Assembly (NCBI GenBank): GCA_937906165.1 | Contig: CALCYA010000140.1 | Coordinates: 1 to 19,030 of the forward strand | Direction of reading: 5' to 3' | Length of the DNA stretch: 19,030 nt | Source: an uncultured Bacteroidales bacterium | GTDB lineage: Bacteria > Bacteroidota > Bacteroidia > Bacteroidales > Bacteroidaceae | Shown: positions 1 to 7,219 of the stretch, piece by piece | How positions within the stretch are numbered: position 1 is the first letter of the stretch | How the letters are laid out: every line of letters begins with the position of its first letter | Translations under genes and position numbers: made by a program | The notes under the pieces: generated by a model | What the model was told of the DNA's origin: nothing | What the model saw: the letters and a program-made list of their open reading frames with translations, nothing else | The model's database searches: none

Positions 1-19
1 TGCTTCCCGAAAGCGAGTG

Positions 20-50
20 CAAAGGTAGAGCTTTTTTCTGAACTGACAAA
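20..50 (-). promoter_or_regulatory. Bacteroidetes-type promoter firing leftwards out of the window
   Basis: Read on the minus strand, a TTTG (50 to 47) is followed after 19 bases by TACCTTTG (27 to 20). This matches the TTTG-N19-21-TAnnTTTG promoter of the Bacteroidetes primary sigma factor with no mismatch. It would drive a gene left of position 1, divergent from dnaG. That gene is not in the window. Confidence 0.6.
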
Positions 51-122
51 CTTTTCCAAAGAAAAATTCAAGAAAAAGTGAAAATAATTTTAAAAACAGC
101 TTATCTATAGTACATTTATCTA

Positions 123-161
123 AATTTTTGAGCATTTTGCATAAATTACGGCTCAAAAATT
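123..161. repeat. Hairpin in the dnaG upstream region
   Basis: AATTTTTGAGC (123-133) and its exact reverse complement GCTCAAAAATT (151-161) flank a 17-base loop. A second, weaker stem (AGCCC 168-172 with GGGCT 187-191) follows. Neither is followed by a T-run on the plus strand, so they are not clear terminators. They could be leader structure of a dnaG transcript starting further upstream, or the end of a converging signal. The rest of 51-291 is AT-rich, and I see no gene in it. Confidence 0.4.
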
Positions 162-267
162 CCAAGAAAGCCCAAAAGGCAGGAAGGGGCTAAAAGGGCC
201 AAAGGGAATTAAAAAGGAGGAGCTGAAGAGCAAAAAGTTTTGCACTACAATTCTTTTGTTGTACTTT

Positions 268-275
268 TACATTTG
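268..275 (+). promoter_or_regulatory. Possible -7 box before dnaG
   Basis: TACATTTG matches TAnnTTTG exactly. The nearest TTTG upstream (239-242) lies 25 bases away, longer than the usual 19-21, and the one at 255-258 is too close. Transcription from here would leave a leader of only about ten bases. This is a weak candidate. Confidence 0.28.
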
Positions 276-291
276 GTTTATATAATAAGGT

Positions 292-2301
292 ATGATTGAC
301 AGGGAGACCATAGAACGTATAATGGACACCGCAAAGGTTGAAGAGGTTGTCGGGGATTTTGTATCGCTACGCAAGCGCGGCGTCAATATGATTGGACTCT
401 GTCCGTTCCACAATGAGAAGACCCCCTCCTTTACGGTATCGCCATCAAAGAACCTTTGGAAGTGCTTCGGATGCGGAAAAGGCGGCAAGCCTGTTCACTT
501 TATAATGGAGCACGAGCAGCTGAGTTACTATGAGGCGCTGCGATGGCTGGCGAAACGCTACCACATAGAGTTCAAGGAACGTGAGCTCACCGACGAAGAG
601 AAGCGCGAAGAGAGCATTCGCGAGAGCATGTTCGTCATAAACCAGTATGCACTGCAATATTTCACCGAAACTCTGCACAACAGCGAGGAGGGAAAGGCTA
701 TAGGCCTTAACTATTTCCGTCATCGCGGCCTGCGCGACGAGACAATAAGGAAGTTCTGTCTGGGATACTCCCTTGAACGCCGCGACTCATTCGCGAAGAC
801 AGCCATCGCCGCAGGATACAACCCCGATATTATCGCAAAGACCGGAGTATGCTACAGCACCGAAGACGGACGCCTGCAGGACCGTTTCTGGGGACGCGTG
901 ATATTCCCGGTGCACACTATTTCGGGTAAGGTTGTGGCTTTCGGTGGCCGTGTATTGCAGACCAACGCCAAGGCTGCAAAGTACGTGAACTCACCCGAAA
1001 GCGAGATATATCACAAGAGCGACCACCTCTATGGCCTCTACTTTGCCAAGCAGGCAATAATGCAGAAAGACCGCTGTATACTTGTCGAAGGTTACCTTGA
1101 CGTGATATCGATGTATCAGGCAGGCATACAGAACGTGGTTGCATCATCAGGCACCTCACTCACCACAGGACAGATAAGGCTCATACACCGTTTCACAAGC
1201 AACGTCACCCTGCTATACGATGGCGACAAGGCCGGAATAAAGGCGTCAATCCGAGGCATTGACATGCTGCTTGAGGAGGGAATGAATATAAACGTGGTGC
1301 TGCTGCCCGAAGGCGAAGATCCCGACAGCTATGCACAGAGCCACTCTACCGAGGAGGTCGAGGAGTTTATCGAGCGCAACAAGGTAGACTTCATAAAGTT
1401 CAAGACCAACCTGTTGCTTGATGAGGTGGGCGAGGACCCGATAAAGAGAGCCGGACTGATTGGCGATGTGGTAAAGAGCATTGCCGTGGTGCCCAACGAC
1501 ATACTGCGCAGTGAATACATAAAGAAGTGCAGCGACATGCTCAACGTGGGCGAGCAGCTGCTTGTCAAAGAGACCGCGAAGATCAGAAAGGCACGCGCCG
1601 AGGAGGCACAGAAGCGCACCGAAAGCAGCACCAGGAACAGCGAGGAGAGCGCCACCGGCACTGACAGCCCCGAACCGGTTGACGAGTTCCAGCAGAACAT
1701 CATCAACAGCTACAGCAATAACCCGCTCCACCACAAGGAGAAGGCCATTATCCAGTTCATGCTAAAGAACGGAAGCAAACTGCTGCAGGTACCCGAAAGC
1801 AAGCTCGACAACACCCCTGCATTTACAGAGACAGTAATTTCGCACCTCTATTACTCATTTGAGGCAGACGGCATCGAGTTCAGCCATCCGCTGTACAAAA
1901 AGATATTCCAGGAAGCAGCAGAGCACGCCGCCGACCTGGAGTTCAACCCCGAGAATCACTTCATCGCACACCCAGACCCCGAAGTCTCGGCACTCACAGC
2001 AGAACTTTGCGGCGAGCGCTACCTGTTGAGCAAGTTCTTCAGCGAACAGAACAGCGACGAGCGCAATGAACTTGCAGTGCTGTTCGAGCAGACCACACGT
2101 CTTGCCATCGCATACAAGCAGAGCATTGTCGACGAGATGCTCAAAAGCACAATGGCAAGACTCAAGGACCCTGCCGTTGCGGCAGACCCCACAGCGCTTC
2201 AGGAAGCCATGGAGGATTTCAAATTCCTCAAGGAGACACAGCAGGCACTCAACAACGTGCTGCGCGGATACGGTTTCGGCAATGTTGCACTGAACGTGTA
2301 A
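292..2301 (+). CDS. dnaG: DNA primase DnaG
   Basis: DnaG makes the RNA primers for chromosome replication on single-stranded DNA and works with the DnaB helicase. The 669-residue product has the full family layout. An N-terminal CHC2 zinc finger carries C37, H40, C58 and C61. The RNA-polymerase core has the conserved RVIFP and YxNSPES blocks around residues 202-236. The TOPRIM domain has the catalytic glutamate in VEGYLD (E266) and metal-binding acids in YDGDKAG (D310, D312). From about residue 450 the C-terminal helicase-interaction region is poorly conserved and begins with a charged, Glu/Ser-rich linker (about 455-480). The ATG sits nine bases after an AT-rich TATAATAAGG stretch with no strong Shine-Dalgarno, as is usual in Bacteroidetes. 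The last codons and the stop lie inside a perfect hairpin (2282-2316). Confidence 0.97.
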   Translation: MIDRETIERIMDTAKVEEVVGDFVSLRKRGVNMIGLCPFHNEKTPSFTVSPSKNLWKCFGCGKGGKPVHFIMEHEQLSYYEALRWLAKRYHIEFKERELTDEEKREESIRESMFVINQYALQYFTETLHNSEEGKAIGLNYFRHRGLRDETIRKFCLGYSLERRDSFAKTAIAAGYNPDIIAKTGVCYSTEDGRLQDRFWGRVIFPVHTISGKVVAFGGRVLQTNAKAAKYVNSPESEIYHKSDHLYGLYFAKQAIMQKDRCILVEGYLDVISMYQAGIQNVVASSGTSLTTGQIRLIHRFTSNVTLLYDGDKAGIKASIRGIDMLLEEGMNINVVLLPEGEDPDSYAQSHSTEEVEEFIERNKVDFIKFKTNLLLDEVGEDPIKRAGLIGDVVKSIAVVPNDILRSEYIKKCSDMLNVGEQLLVKETAKIRKARAEEAQKRTESSTRNSEESATGTDSPEPVDEFQQNIINSYSNNPLHHKEKAIIQFMLKNGSKLLQVPESKLDNTPAFTETVISHLYYSFEADGIEFSHPLYKKIFQEAAEHAADLEFNPENHFIAHPDPEVSALTAELCGERYLLSKFFSEQNSDERNELAVLFEQTTRLAIAYKQSIVDEMLKSTMARLKDPAVAADPTALQEAMEDFKFLKETQQALNNVLRGYGFGNVALNV

Positions 2302-2316
2302 CGTTCAGTGCAACAT
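2282..2316. repeat. Perfect 16-bp hairpin spanning the dnaG stop codon
   Basis: Arms 2282-2297 and 2301-2316 are exact reverse complements with a three-base loop (GTA). The left arm encodes the final residues (VALNV) of DnaG, and the TAA stop (2299-2301) straddles the loop and the right arm. No T-run follows, so a simple intrinsic terminator is doubtful. The stem contains GTTGCAC/GTGCAAC, which also forms the stem of the terminator at 2460-2485. Confidence 0.7.
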
Positions 2317-2317
2317 C

Positions 2318-2395
2318 GACAAGGTTTACAGCAAAAGGTCGCACGCTGCGTGGATGCAATTCACGCCGTGCGGGTTGCAAAAAACAAACCTTGTC
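2318..2395. repeat. Nested inverted repeat between dnaG and folE
   Basis: The outer arms GACAAGGTTT (2318-2327) and AAACCTTGTC (2386-2395) are exact complements. Inside them GCAA (2331-2334) can pair with TTGC (2374-2377), CGCACG (2340-2345) with CGTGCG (2367-2372), and GCGTG (2348-2352) with CACGC (2362-2366), around a nine-base loop. The result is one long interrupted hairpin of about 78 bases. AGGTCGCACGC from its left side recurs as a direct repeat at 2421-2431. It has the look of a palindromic intergenic repeat element or a structured RNA. I do not recognise a named family. Confidence 0.55.
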
Positions 2396-2459
2396 AATGT
2401 AATTTTTATAAGGCAGTGACAGGTCGCACGCGCATATTAATAAGGTATAGAAAGGAAAA

Positions 2460-2495
2460 CAGGTTGCACCGTTCGGTGCAACCTGCCTTATTTTT
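2460..2495. terminator. Bidirectional terminator between convergent dnaG and folE
   Basis: A 12-bp stem (2460-2471 with 2474-2485, sequence CAGGTTGCACCG and complement) has a very tight loop. On the plus strand it is followed by CCTTATTTTT, and on the minus strand by TTTTCC. It sits between two genes transcribed towards each other, where a shared terminator is expected. Confidence 0.6.
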
Positions 2496-2559
2496 GCGGG
2501 GCAAATGTCATTTCAACGATTGCAGTGAGGATAAATCTCTTCCTGCATTACATTTAGAG

Positions 2560-2587
2560 ATCCCTCGTCGCTCCGCTCTGTCGGGAT
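2560..2587. repeat. Short palindromic element with ATCCC...GGGAT ends
   Basis: ATCCC (2560-2564) and GGGAT (2583-2587) enclose a core TCGTCGCTCCGCTCTGTC. The form 'ATCCCTCG ... CGGGATGAC' resembles a short palindromic sequence that I recall as dispersed in many bacterial genomes, including Bacteroidetes. That is from memory and not checked. ATCTCT (2535-2540) and AGAGAT (2556-2561) add another small inverted pair at its left edge. It lies directly downstream of the folE stop. Confidence 0.45.
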
Positions 2588-2603
2588 GACAAGGCTATGA
2601 TAC

Positions 2604-3182
2604 TTACCTGTTCCTGAGCAGGTTCATGAATTCCTCGCGGGTCTTCGCCTGGTTGAAGGCACCGCAGAAGTCGGATGTCGTAGTGACAGAGTTCTGCTTT
2701 TTCACGCCACGCATCTGCATACAGAGGTGCTGGGCTTCCACCACCACCATCACGCCAAGCGGATTGAGGGTCTTCTGGATACACTCCTTTATCTGCAAGG
2801 TCAGCCTCTCCTGCACCTGCAGGCGACGCGAGAACACCTCAACCACACGCGCAATCTTGCTCAGACCGGTTATATATCCGTTGGGTATATATGCCACGTG
2901 CACCTTACCGAAGAAGGGCAATATATGATGTTCGCAGAGCGAATAGAAGTCAATGTCCTTGACAATGACCATCTGGCTGTAATCCTCCTTGAACATAGCT
3001 CCTCGCAATATTGCCTCCGGGTCTTCATTATAGCCCGATGTAGTGTCCAGTATTGCACGTGCCACACGGTCGGGAGTCTTCACAAGACCTTCACGCCCTA
3101 CGTCCTCACCGATGAGCTGCAGCATCTTGCCGCAACACTCCCTGAGGCCTTCCATTCTCTTTTCTCTCTCCTCTGTATCCAT
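2604..3182 (-). CDS. folE: GTP cyclohydrolase I
   Basis: FolE converts GTP to 7,8-dihydroneopterin triphosphate, the first step of tetrahydrofolate synthesis, and works in the cytoplasm as a toroidal decamer. The 192-residue product shows the zinc site of the type I enzyme: C83 and H86 in SLCEHH, and C154 in LCMQMRGV. H85 corresponds to the catalytic histidine. TPDRVAR near residues 36-42 and the QVQERLT block (122-128) are also family hallmarks. It is the last gene of the leftward group, 13 bases after the SPOR gene. folK of the same pathway ends the other operon in this window. A small stem (ACCTG 2606-2610 with CAGGT 2619-2623) overlaps its stop codon. Confidence 0.96.
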   Translation of the reverse strand: MDTEEREKRMEGLRECCGKMLQLIGEDVGREGLVKTPDRVARAILDTTSGYNEDPEAILRGAMFKEDYSQMVIVKDIDFYSLCEHHILPFFGKVHVAYIPNGYITGLSKIARVVEVFSRRLQVQERLTLQIKECIQKTLNPLGVMVVVEAQHLCMQMRGVKKQNSVTTTSDFCGAFNQAKTREEFMNLLRNR

Positions 3183-3195
3183 TAGAACTATTATT

Positions 3196-3639
3196 TTAAT
3201 AAGGCAGGTTAATCAGGCATTTCTTTACAGAAATCTCCTTGAATTTCTTTGTGCCCTTCAGCTTGTACATGACAGCCTCGGCCTCCTCACGTGTTCGGTA
3301 GTCACCATAGAGACATGTTCTGATAGGTGACTCAAAGAGCACATACACCTCGGCTCCGGGGAAATTGTCACGCATGAACTGGGCCATACGGTTGGCCTCG
3401 TCTCTTGCCTGACGCGAGTTGTTTCCCGAATAGACCATAACACGGTATCCCTCGACCTGCGGCTGTTTTCCGTCGACAGTCACCATAGAGCCCATAAGCT
3501 CCGTAAGTTTTGCCGGCTGGTTTATCTTGACCTTGGGGCCGAAGAGACCTGATGACTCTATCTCTTTTACAATATTGCTCTGCGCCACAGCAATGTGGGC
3601 GCAGAACAATATCGAGATTATAAGGAATATCCTCTTCAT
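3196..3639 (-). CDS. Secreted SPOR-domain protein
   Basis: The 147-residue product begins with a signal peptide (about residues 1-19, cleavage likely after AVA) and has a SPOR domain at about 63-142. That domain includes GYRVMVYSG at its first strand and FESPIRTCLYGDYRTREEAE at its centre. SPOR domains bind glycan strands of peptidoglycan that lack stem peptides, often at the division site, so an envelope role is likely. The partner and exact job cannot be read from the sequence. It starts three bases after the tpiA stop and is followed by folE, a gene order I recall from other Bacteroidales. There is no transmembrane segment after the signal peptide, unlike FtsN-type SPOR proteins. Confidence 0.85.
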   Translation of the reverse strand: MKRIFLIISILFCAHIAVAQSNIVKEIESSGLFGPKVKINQPAKLTELMGSMVTVDGKQPQVEGYRVMVYSGNNSRQARDEANRMAQFMRDNFPGAEVYVLFESPIRTCLYGDYRTREEAEAVMYKLKGTKKFKEISVKKCLINLPY

Positions 3640-3642
3640 AGA

Positions 3643-4401
3643 TTACTTGAACGCGTCGATGATACCCTTGAAGTCAGCAACTTTGAGAGCTGCACCACCG
3701 ATGAGACCACCGTCAACGTTAGGATTAGCGAAGAGCTCCTTTGCATTGCTTGGCTTGCAGCTACCGCCGTAGAGGATAGATGTGTTCTCAGCTACCTCGT
3801 TGCCATACTTCTCGGCAATAGTTGAGCGGATGTAAGCGTGGATCTCCTCAGCCTGCTCAGGAGTAGCTGTAAGACCTGTACCGATAGCCCATACAGGCTC
3901 GTAAGCGAGGATAATCTTTGAGAAGTCCTCGGCAGAGAGTTCATAGAGTGAGCCAGCGAGCTGCTCGTAAACAACCTGGTTCTGGATACCCTGGTTACGC
4001 TCCTCGAGTACCTCACCGATACAGAAGATAGGAGTCAAGCCGTTGGCAAGAGCAAGCTGTACCTTCTCCTTGAGAATCTCAGGAGTCTCACCATAGTATG
4101 CGCGACGCTCAGAGTGTCCCAGGATTACATACTTTGCACCTGTTGAAGCAACCATAGCTGCAGAAACCTCACCTGTGTAAGCACCTGACACCTTATCGGC
4201 ACAGTTCTCGGCACCTACTCCGATGACAGCCTCATCAACGATAGGAGTCACTGATGCAAGGTGGATGAATGGTGTACAGATTACTACATCACAGTTTGGT
4301 TTGTCAGCTGCAAGAGCCTCGTTAAGTTCCTTTGCAAGTGCAATACCCTCCTGCAGGTTCATGTTCATCTTCCAGTTACCTGCTACAATGTTTTTTCTCA
4401 T
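3643..4401 (-). CDS. tpiA: Triosephosphate isomerase
   Basis: TpiA interconverts dihydroxyacetone phosphate and glyceraldehyde 3-phosphate in glycolysis. The 252-residue length is typical. All catalytic parts are visible: N9 and K11 in AGNWKMN, H96 in LGHSERR, and E168 in the AYEPVWAIGTG signature. The phosphate-binding loop YGGS (211-214) and the GGLIGGA motif (231-237) are also present. A gap of 57 bases separates it from the upstream membrane-protein gene, the largest gap in this leftward group. It contains a TTTG (4441 to 4438, minus strand) but no convincing -7 box at the right distance, so an internal promoter is possible but unproven. Confidence 0.97.
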   Translation of the reverse strand: MRKNIVAGNWKMNMNLQEGIALAKELNEALAADKPNCDVVICTPFIHLASVTPIVDEAVIGVGAENCADKVSGAYTGEVSAAMVASTGAKYVILGHSERRAYYGETPEILKEKVQLALANGLTPIFCIGEVLEERNQGIQNQVVYEQLAGSLYELSAEDFSKIILAYEPVWAIGTGLTATPEQAEEIHAYIRSTIAEKYGNEVAENTSILYGGSCKPSNAKELFANPNVDGGLIGGAALKVADFKGIIDAFK

Positions 4402-4458
4402 TTCAATAAAATTTAATGGTTATAAAATGTATTTTGTCAAATATTCTCTGTTTCCGTA

Positions 4459-5745
4459 TCATTCCCCGGGCTGCTGTTTGCCATCACCCTCTTTGCCGTC
4501 ATTGCGGCAGGCCAGCGCATCCACAACCACTATAAAAAGTAGCGGAAGCACCAGCAGCAAAATCCAGAAGCGCCATCCTTGCATATACCCTAATAGCGTA
4601 TCGACGCCATCGGGCATTCCTGTAGCAGAGGCCGAATATACCTCCACTGCAGGCAGGTCGGCAACATTCCATTTCCCTGCGATTACGCCATCTTTAATGA
4701 GCACCAGTCCCGGGTTGGCGCGTATCATCTTACGGGCAACAGCCTCCTCGGTCCAAAGGACAGGATATTCCGCCCCCGTTCTTTTACGCCACAATTCTAT
4801 GGCATCATCCTCCGACGCTGTCGCAGCAATTAGCGGCACATCGGTATCGAGACAGTAGTCATACAACTCGTTTATCTTGTCTACGCTGCTCACCGAAGCA
4901 CGCCCGACATCCTCAATCACCACCACGCATACATAGCCGCTGTCGGCCAGCAGTTCCGGCACCACATCCAGGTCTGCCTCCCAGTCCAGTATGGCGAAAT
5001 CGCTTATCACCGGCAGCACCGGCTCCTTCACAAGCACGGGGCGACTCTCGATATAAGTCCATGAACTGTCGGGCAACTCGCCATCGGCAACCTCAAGCTG
5101 CATACTGTCACGCCCGTACACTTCCACCACGCTGTACTCACCCGGCACGCCTTCGGTCAGCGCACGCAGGTCCCCACCTACCGTATATGGGCTGAAGTCT
5201 ACCACAGGAAGATGCGACAGGCTTACTATCCCGGCAAATGCGATATAAAATATGGCAAAGATGGTCACCATCCAACGCGACTTGGAACTTATGTAGTATA
5301 CCAGACGCCTGCGTCCAAGGAATACTACCAGCGAAAGCAACAGCAGCAGGACGTTCTTTGCGAATGTCTCGCCATTGCTCAGTGTTACGGCATCACCGAA
5401 GCACCCGCAATCGGCAACCATGTCACCACGGTATATCACGAATGTGAGCACTGTGAAGAAAAGCATCACCAATGGGGTGAACCAAGTCACGAATTTACGG
5501 TATATACCCATCAGCAGGCTTATACCCAACAAGAACTCGAGCGCAGCCTGCAACATGGCAGCAAGCATCAGGAACTCGTCGGAAAATGCACCCAGCGAGA
5601 AAACCTCCACATACTCCTGCAGCTTATACATGGAACCGACCGGGTCGACGGCCTTGACAAAGCCCGACACAATCAGCACCAATGCAAGTACCCAACGGCA
5701 CACGTTGGTTGCAACAGTATATCCTCTTCTCTTACGCAACACCAT
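4459..5745 (-). CDS. MauE/DoxX-family membrane protein with thioredoxin-like periplasmic domain
   Basis: The 428-residue product has an N-terminal four-helix membrane unit (segments near residues 16-32, 58-80, 86-105, 130-146) with the motif DCGCFGD at 112-118, as in MauE/DoxX-like proteins. A further helix (158-178) leads to a periplasmic part (about 180-390). This ends in GLVLIKDGVIAGKWN, which resembles the last strands of a thioredoxin fold, but I see no CxxC active site there. A last helix spans about 392-410. The CGC pair in the membrane unit may pass electrons or protect thiols, which is inference. The gene overlaps the end of DUF1599 by 14 bases and precedes tpiA. I recall the same arrangement in Bacteroides, where the gene is of unknown function. 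Confidence 0.75.
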   Translation of the reverse strand: MVLRKRRGYTVATNVCRWVLALVLIVSGFVKAVDPVGSMYKLQEYVEVFSLGAFSDEFLMLAAMLQAALEFLLGISLLMGIYRKFVTWFTPLVMLFFTVLTFVIYRGDMVADCGCFGDAVTLSNGETFAKNVLLLLLSLVVFLGRRRLVYYISSKSRWMVTIFAIFYIAFAGIVSLSHLPVVDFSPYTVGGDLRALTEGVPGEYSVVEVYGRDSMQLEVADGELPDSSWTYIESRPVLVKEPVLPVISDFAILDWEADLDVVPELLADSGYVCVVVIEDVGRASVSSVDKINELYDYCLDTDVPLIAATASEDDAIELWRKRTGAEYPVLWTEEAVARKMIRANPGLVLIKDGVIAGKWNVADLPAVEVYSASATGMPDGVDTLLGYMQGWRFWILLLVLPLLFIVVVDALACRNDGKEGDGKQQPGE

Positions 5746-6274
5746 TCTTTATCAGTCCAAAGACCGCGTAGTTTATCATATCCATGTAGTTGGCATCAAC
5801 ACCCTCCGACACCTTTGTCGCGCCCTCGAGTTCCTCGATCTGCTTTGTGCGCCATATCTTTGTCAGAATGAGGTCGGTGTATGATGTCGTACGCATTCCG
5901 CGCCACGCCTCGTTGTAGTCGTGGTTCTTCTTCTTCATCAGTTCAAGCGCCTCATTGGCCTTCTTGTCATAGAGCGCCATAGCCTCATCAGGGGTTATGT
6001 CGCAGTTGTCGGAGTAACCCAGCTCAAGCTGTACAAGAGCAATGATACCATAGTTCACTATTCCAATAAGCTCAGAGTTTATACCCTCACCCACAAGATT
6101 CTCGGCACCGGTCTCAAGAGTGCGTATGCGCTTTGCCTTTATGAATATCTGGTCGGTAAGCGACTGCGGACGCATTATGCGCCACGACGCCCCGTAGTCG
6201 TAAAGCTTCTTGCTGAAAAGGTCGCGGCACACAGCCAGCACCTTCTCGAATTGTTCATTTGTATTGTTTGCCAT
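5732..6274 (-). CDS. DUF1599 protein with an internal duplication
   Basis: The 180-residue soluble, mostly helical product belongs to the DUF1599 family. As I recall, this family has also been named a nucleotide-modification-associated domain, but its biochemical role is not established. Two homologous halves are visible: residues about 12-80 and 106-174. DYGASWRIMR (26-35) matches DYNEAWRGMR (119-128), followed in both by TD, then I/L-rich residues, K, R and E. Each ends in VNYG or INYA plus a hydrophobic helix. A tandem duplication-fusion is therefore likely. There is no signal peptide or membrane segment. It follows the mannosyltransferase gene by 12 bases. Confidence 0.8.
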   Translation of the reverse strand: MANNTNEQFEKVLAVCRDLFSKKLYDYGASWRIMRPQSLTDQIFIKAKRIRTLETGAENLVGEGINSELIGIVNYGIIALVQLELGYSDNCDITPDEAMALYDKKANEALELMKKKNHDYNEAWRGMRTTSYTDLILTKIWRTKQIEELEGATKVSEGVDANYMDMINYAVFGLIKNGVA

Positions 6275-6286
6275 TGATTATACCGA

Positions 6287-7030
6287 TTATTCTCCTTTAT
6301 ACTTCGGATACTTGCGGAACCAGCTCCCTATCTTCAGTCTTATGACACCGAAAAGCGCCTCGCTGAATATACCTCCGCTCATCTTTGATGTTCCCAGCAC
6401 GCGGTTCACGAAAATCACCGGAACCTCCTTTATGCTGAACCCGCACTTATGCGCAGTGAATTTCATCTCTATCTGGAACGCATATCCCTTGAAACGTATC
6501 TTGTCGAGTTCCATTGTCTCGAGCACCCTGCGGCGGTAGCAGTTGAAACCCGCTGTTGTATCGTGAACCGGAATACGGGTTATCAGACGCACATATTTTG
6601 ACGCGAAGTAAGACATCAGAACGCGCCCCATCGGCCAGTTCACCACATTGACGCCTGTCACGTAACGGCTGCCGATTGAGACATCGTAACCCCAGTCGGC
6701 ACAGGCCGCATAGAGTTTGGGCACATCATCGGGGTTGTGCGAGAAGTCGGCATCCATCTCAAAGACATATTCATAATTATGCTCAAGAGCCCATTTGAAA
6801 CCGGTTATATAAGCAGTTCCAAGACCCAGTTTGCCCTCGCGCTCGATAAGGAACACCCTATCGGGGTAAACCGCCATCATCCCTTTTACAAGGTCTGCGG
6901 TACCGTCGGGCGAGCCGTCGTCAACAACAAGAACATCGAACGGATGCTCAAGAGAAAGGAGCGTACGTATCATACGCTCAATGTTTTCCTTCTCGTTATA
7001 AGTAGGAATTATAATTATTGTATCGCTCAT
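6287..7030 (-). CDS. Family 2 glycosyltransferase, polyprenyl-phosphate mannosyltransferase type
   Basis: The 247-residue product is a GT-A fold enzyme of the dolichyl/polyprenyl-phosphate mannose synthase group. It should move a sugar from a nucleotide donor (GDP-mannose in the best-known members) to a lipid phosphate on the inner face of the membrane. Visible marks are IIPTYNEKENI (7-17), VVDDGSPDGT (35-44), the metal-binding D93-A94-D95 in EMDADFSHNP, and GSRYV further on. The chain has no transmembrane helices after the catalytic domain, as in the short soluble Dpm1 form. The actual sugar cannot be read. It is the first gene of the leftward group and has its own promoter-like sequence. 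Confidence 0.85.
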   Translation of the reverse strand: MSDTIIIIPTYNEKENIERMIRTLLSLEHPFDVLVVDDGSPDGTADLVKGMMAVYPDRVFLIEREGKLGLGTAYITGFKWALEHNYEYVFEMDADFSHNPDDVPKLYAACADWGYDVSIGSRYVTGVNVVNWPMGRVLMSYFASKYVRLITRIPVHDTTAGFNCYRRRVLETMELDKIRFKGYAFQIEMKFTAHKCGFSIKEVPVIFVNRVLGTSKMSGGIFSEALFGVIRLKIGSWFRKYPKYKGE

Positions 7031-7070
7031 TTTGTTTTCTTTTGCTGCCCACGGGCAAAACTACAAGTCA

Positions 7071-7102
7071 CAAAGGTAAAGGAAAAATAAAAAAAAGTCA
7101 AG
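7071..7102 (-). promoter_or_regulatory. Promoter of the leftward mannosyltransferase-to-folE group
   Basis: On the minus strand CTTG (7102 to 7099, one mismatch to TTTG) is followed after 20 bases by TACCTTTG (7078 to 7071), an exact TAnnTTTG. The spacing fits the Bacteroidetes sigma factor. The leader before the start codon at 7030 would be about 35 bases. Confidence 0.55.
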
Positions 7103-7157
7103 TTATATTATTAAATAAAATATAAATAATTAATGCGCGACGCACATAGTGGCGGCT

Positions 7158-7193
7158 TTTGGCACATATTTTCGTTTTTTGTTGTTATCTTAG
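7158..7193 (+). promoter_or_regulatory. Probable miaB promoter
   Basis: TATCTTAG (7186-7193) matches TAnnTTTG with one mismatch. A TTTG lies at 7158-7161, with a rather long spacer of 24 bases. Transcription would start near 7200, about 20 bases before the GTG chosen for miaB and downstream of the alternative ATG at 7133. Confidence 0.4.
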
Positions 7194-7219
7194 CCGAAAA
7201 TTTTACAAACGATATTACA

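Noticed and set aside
211..223. AGGAGG-like Shine-Dalgarno sequence upstream of dnaG
   Set aside because: No start codon with an open frame follows at a suitable distance, and Bacteroidetes rarely depend on strong Shine-Dalgarno sequences.
1246..1734. Long antisense open frame within dnaG
   Set aside because: It lies opposite a clearly real primase gene. Such frames are common opposite GC-rich coding sequence, and the product has no recognisable domain.
2308..2589. Open frame of 93 codons between dnaG and folE
   Set aside because: It runs across the inverted repeats, the terminator and the ATCCC...GGGAT element, resembles no protein I know, and has no start signal. It is most likely chance.
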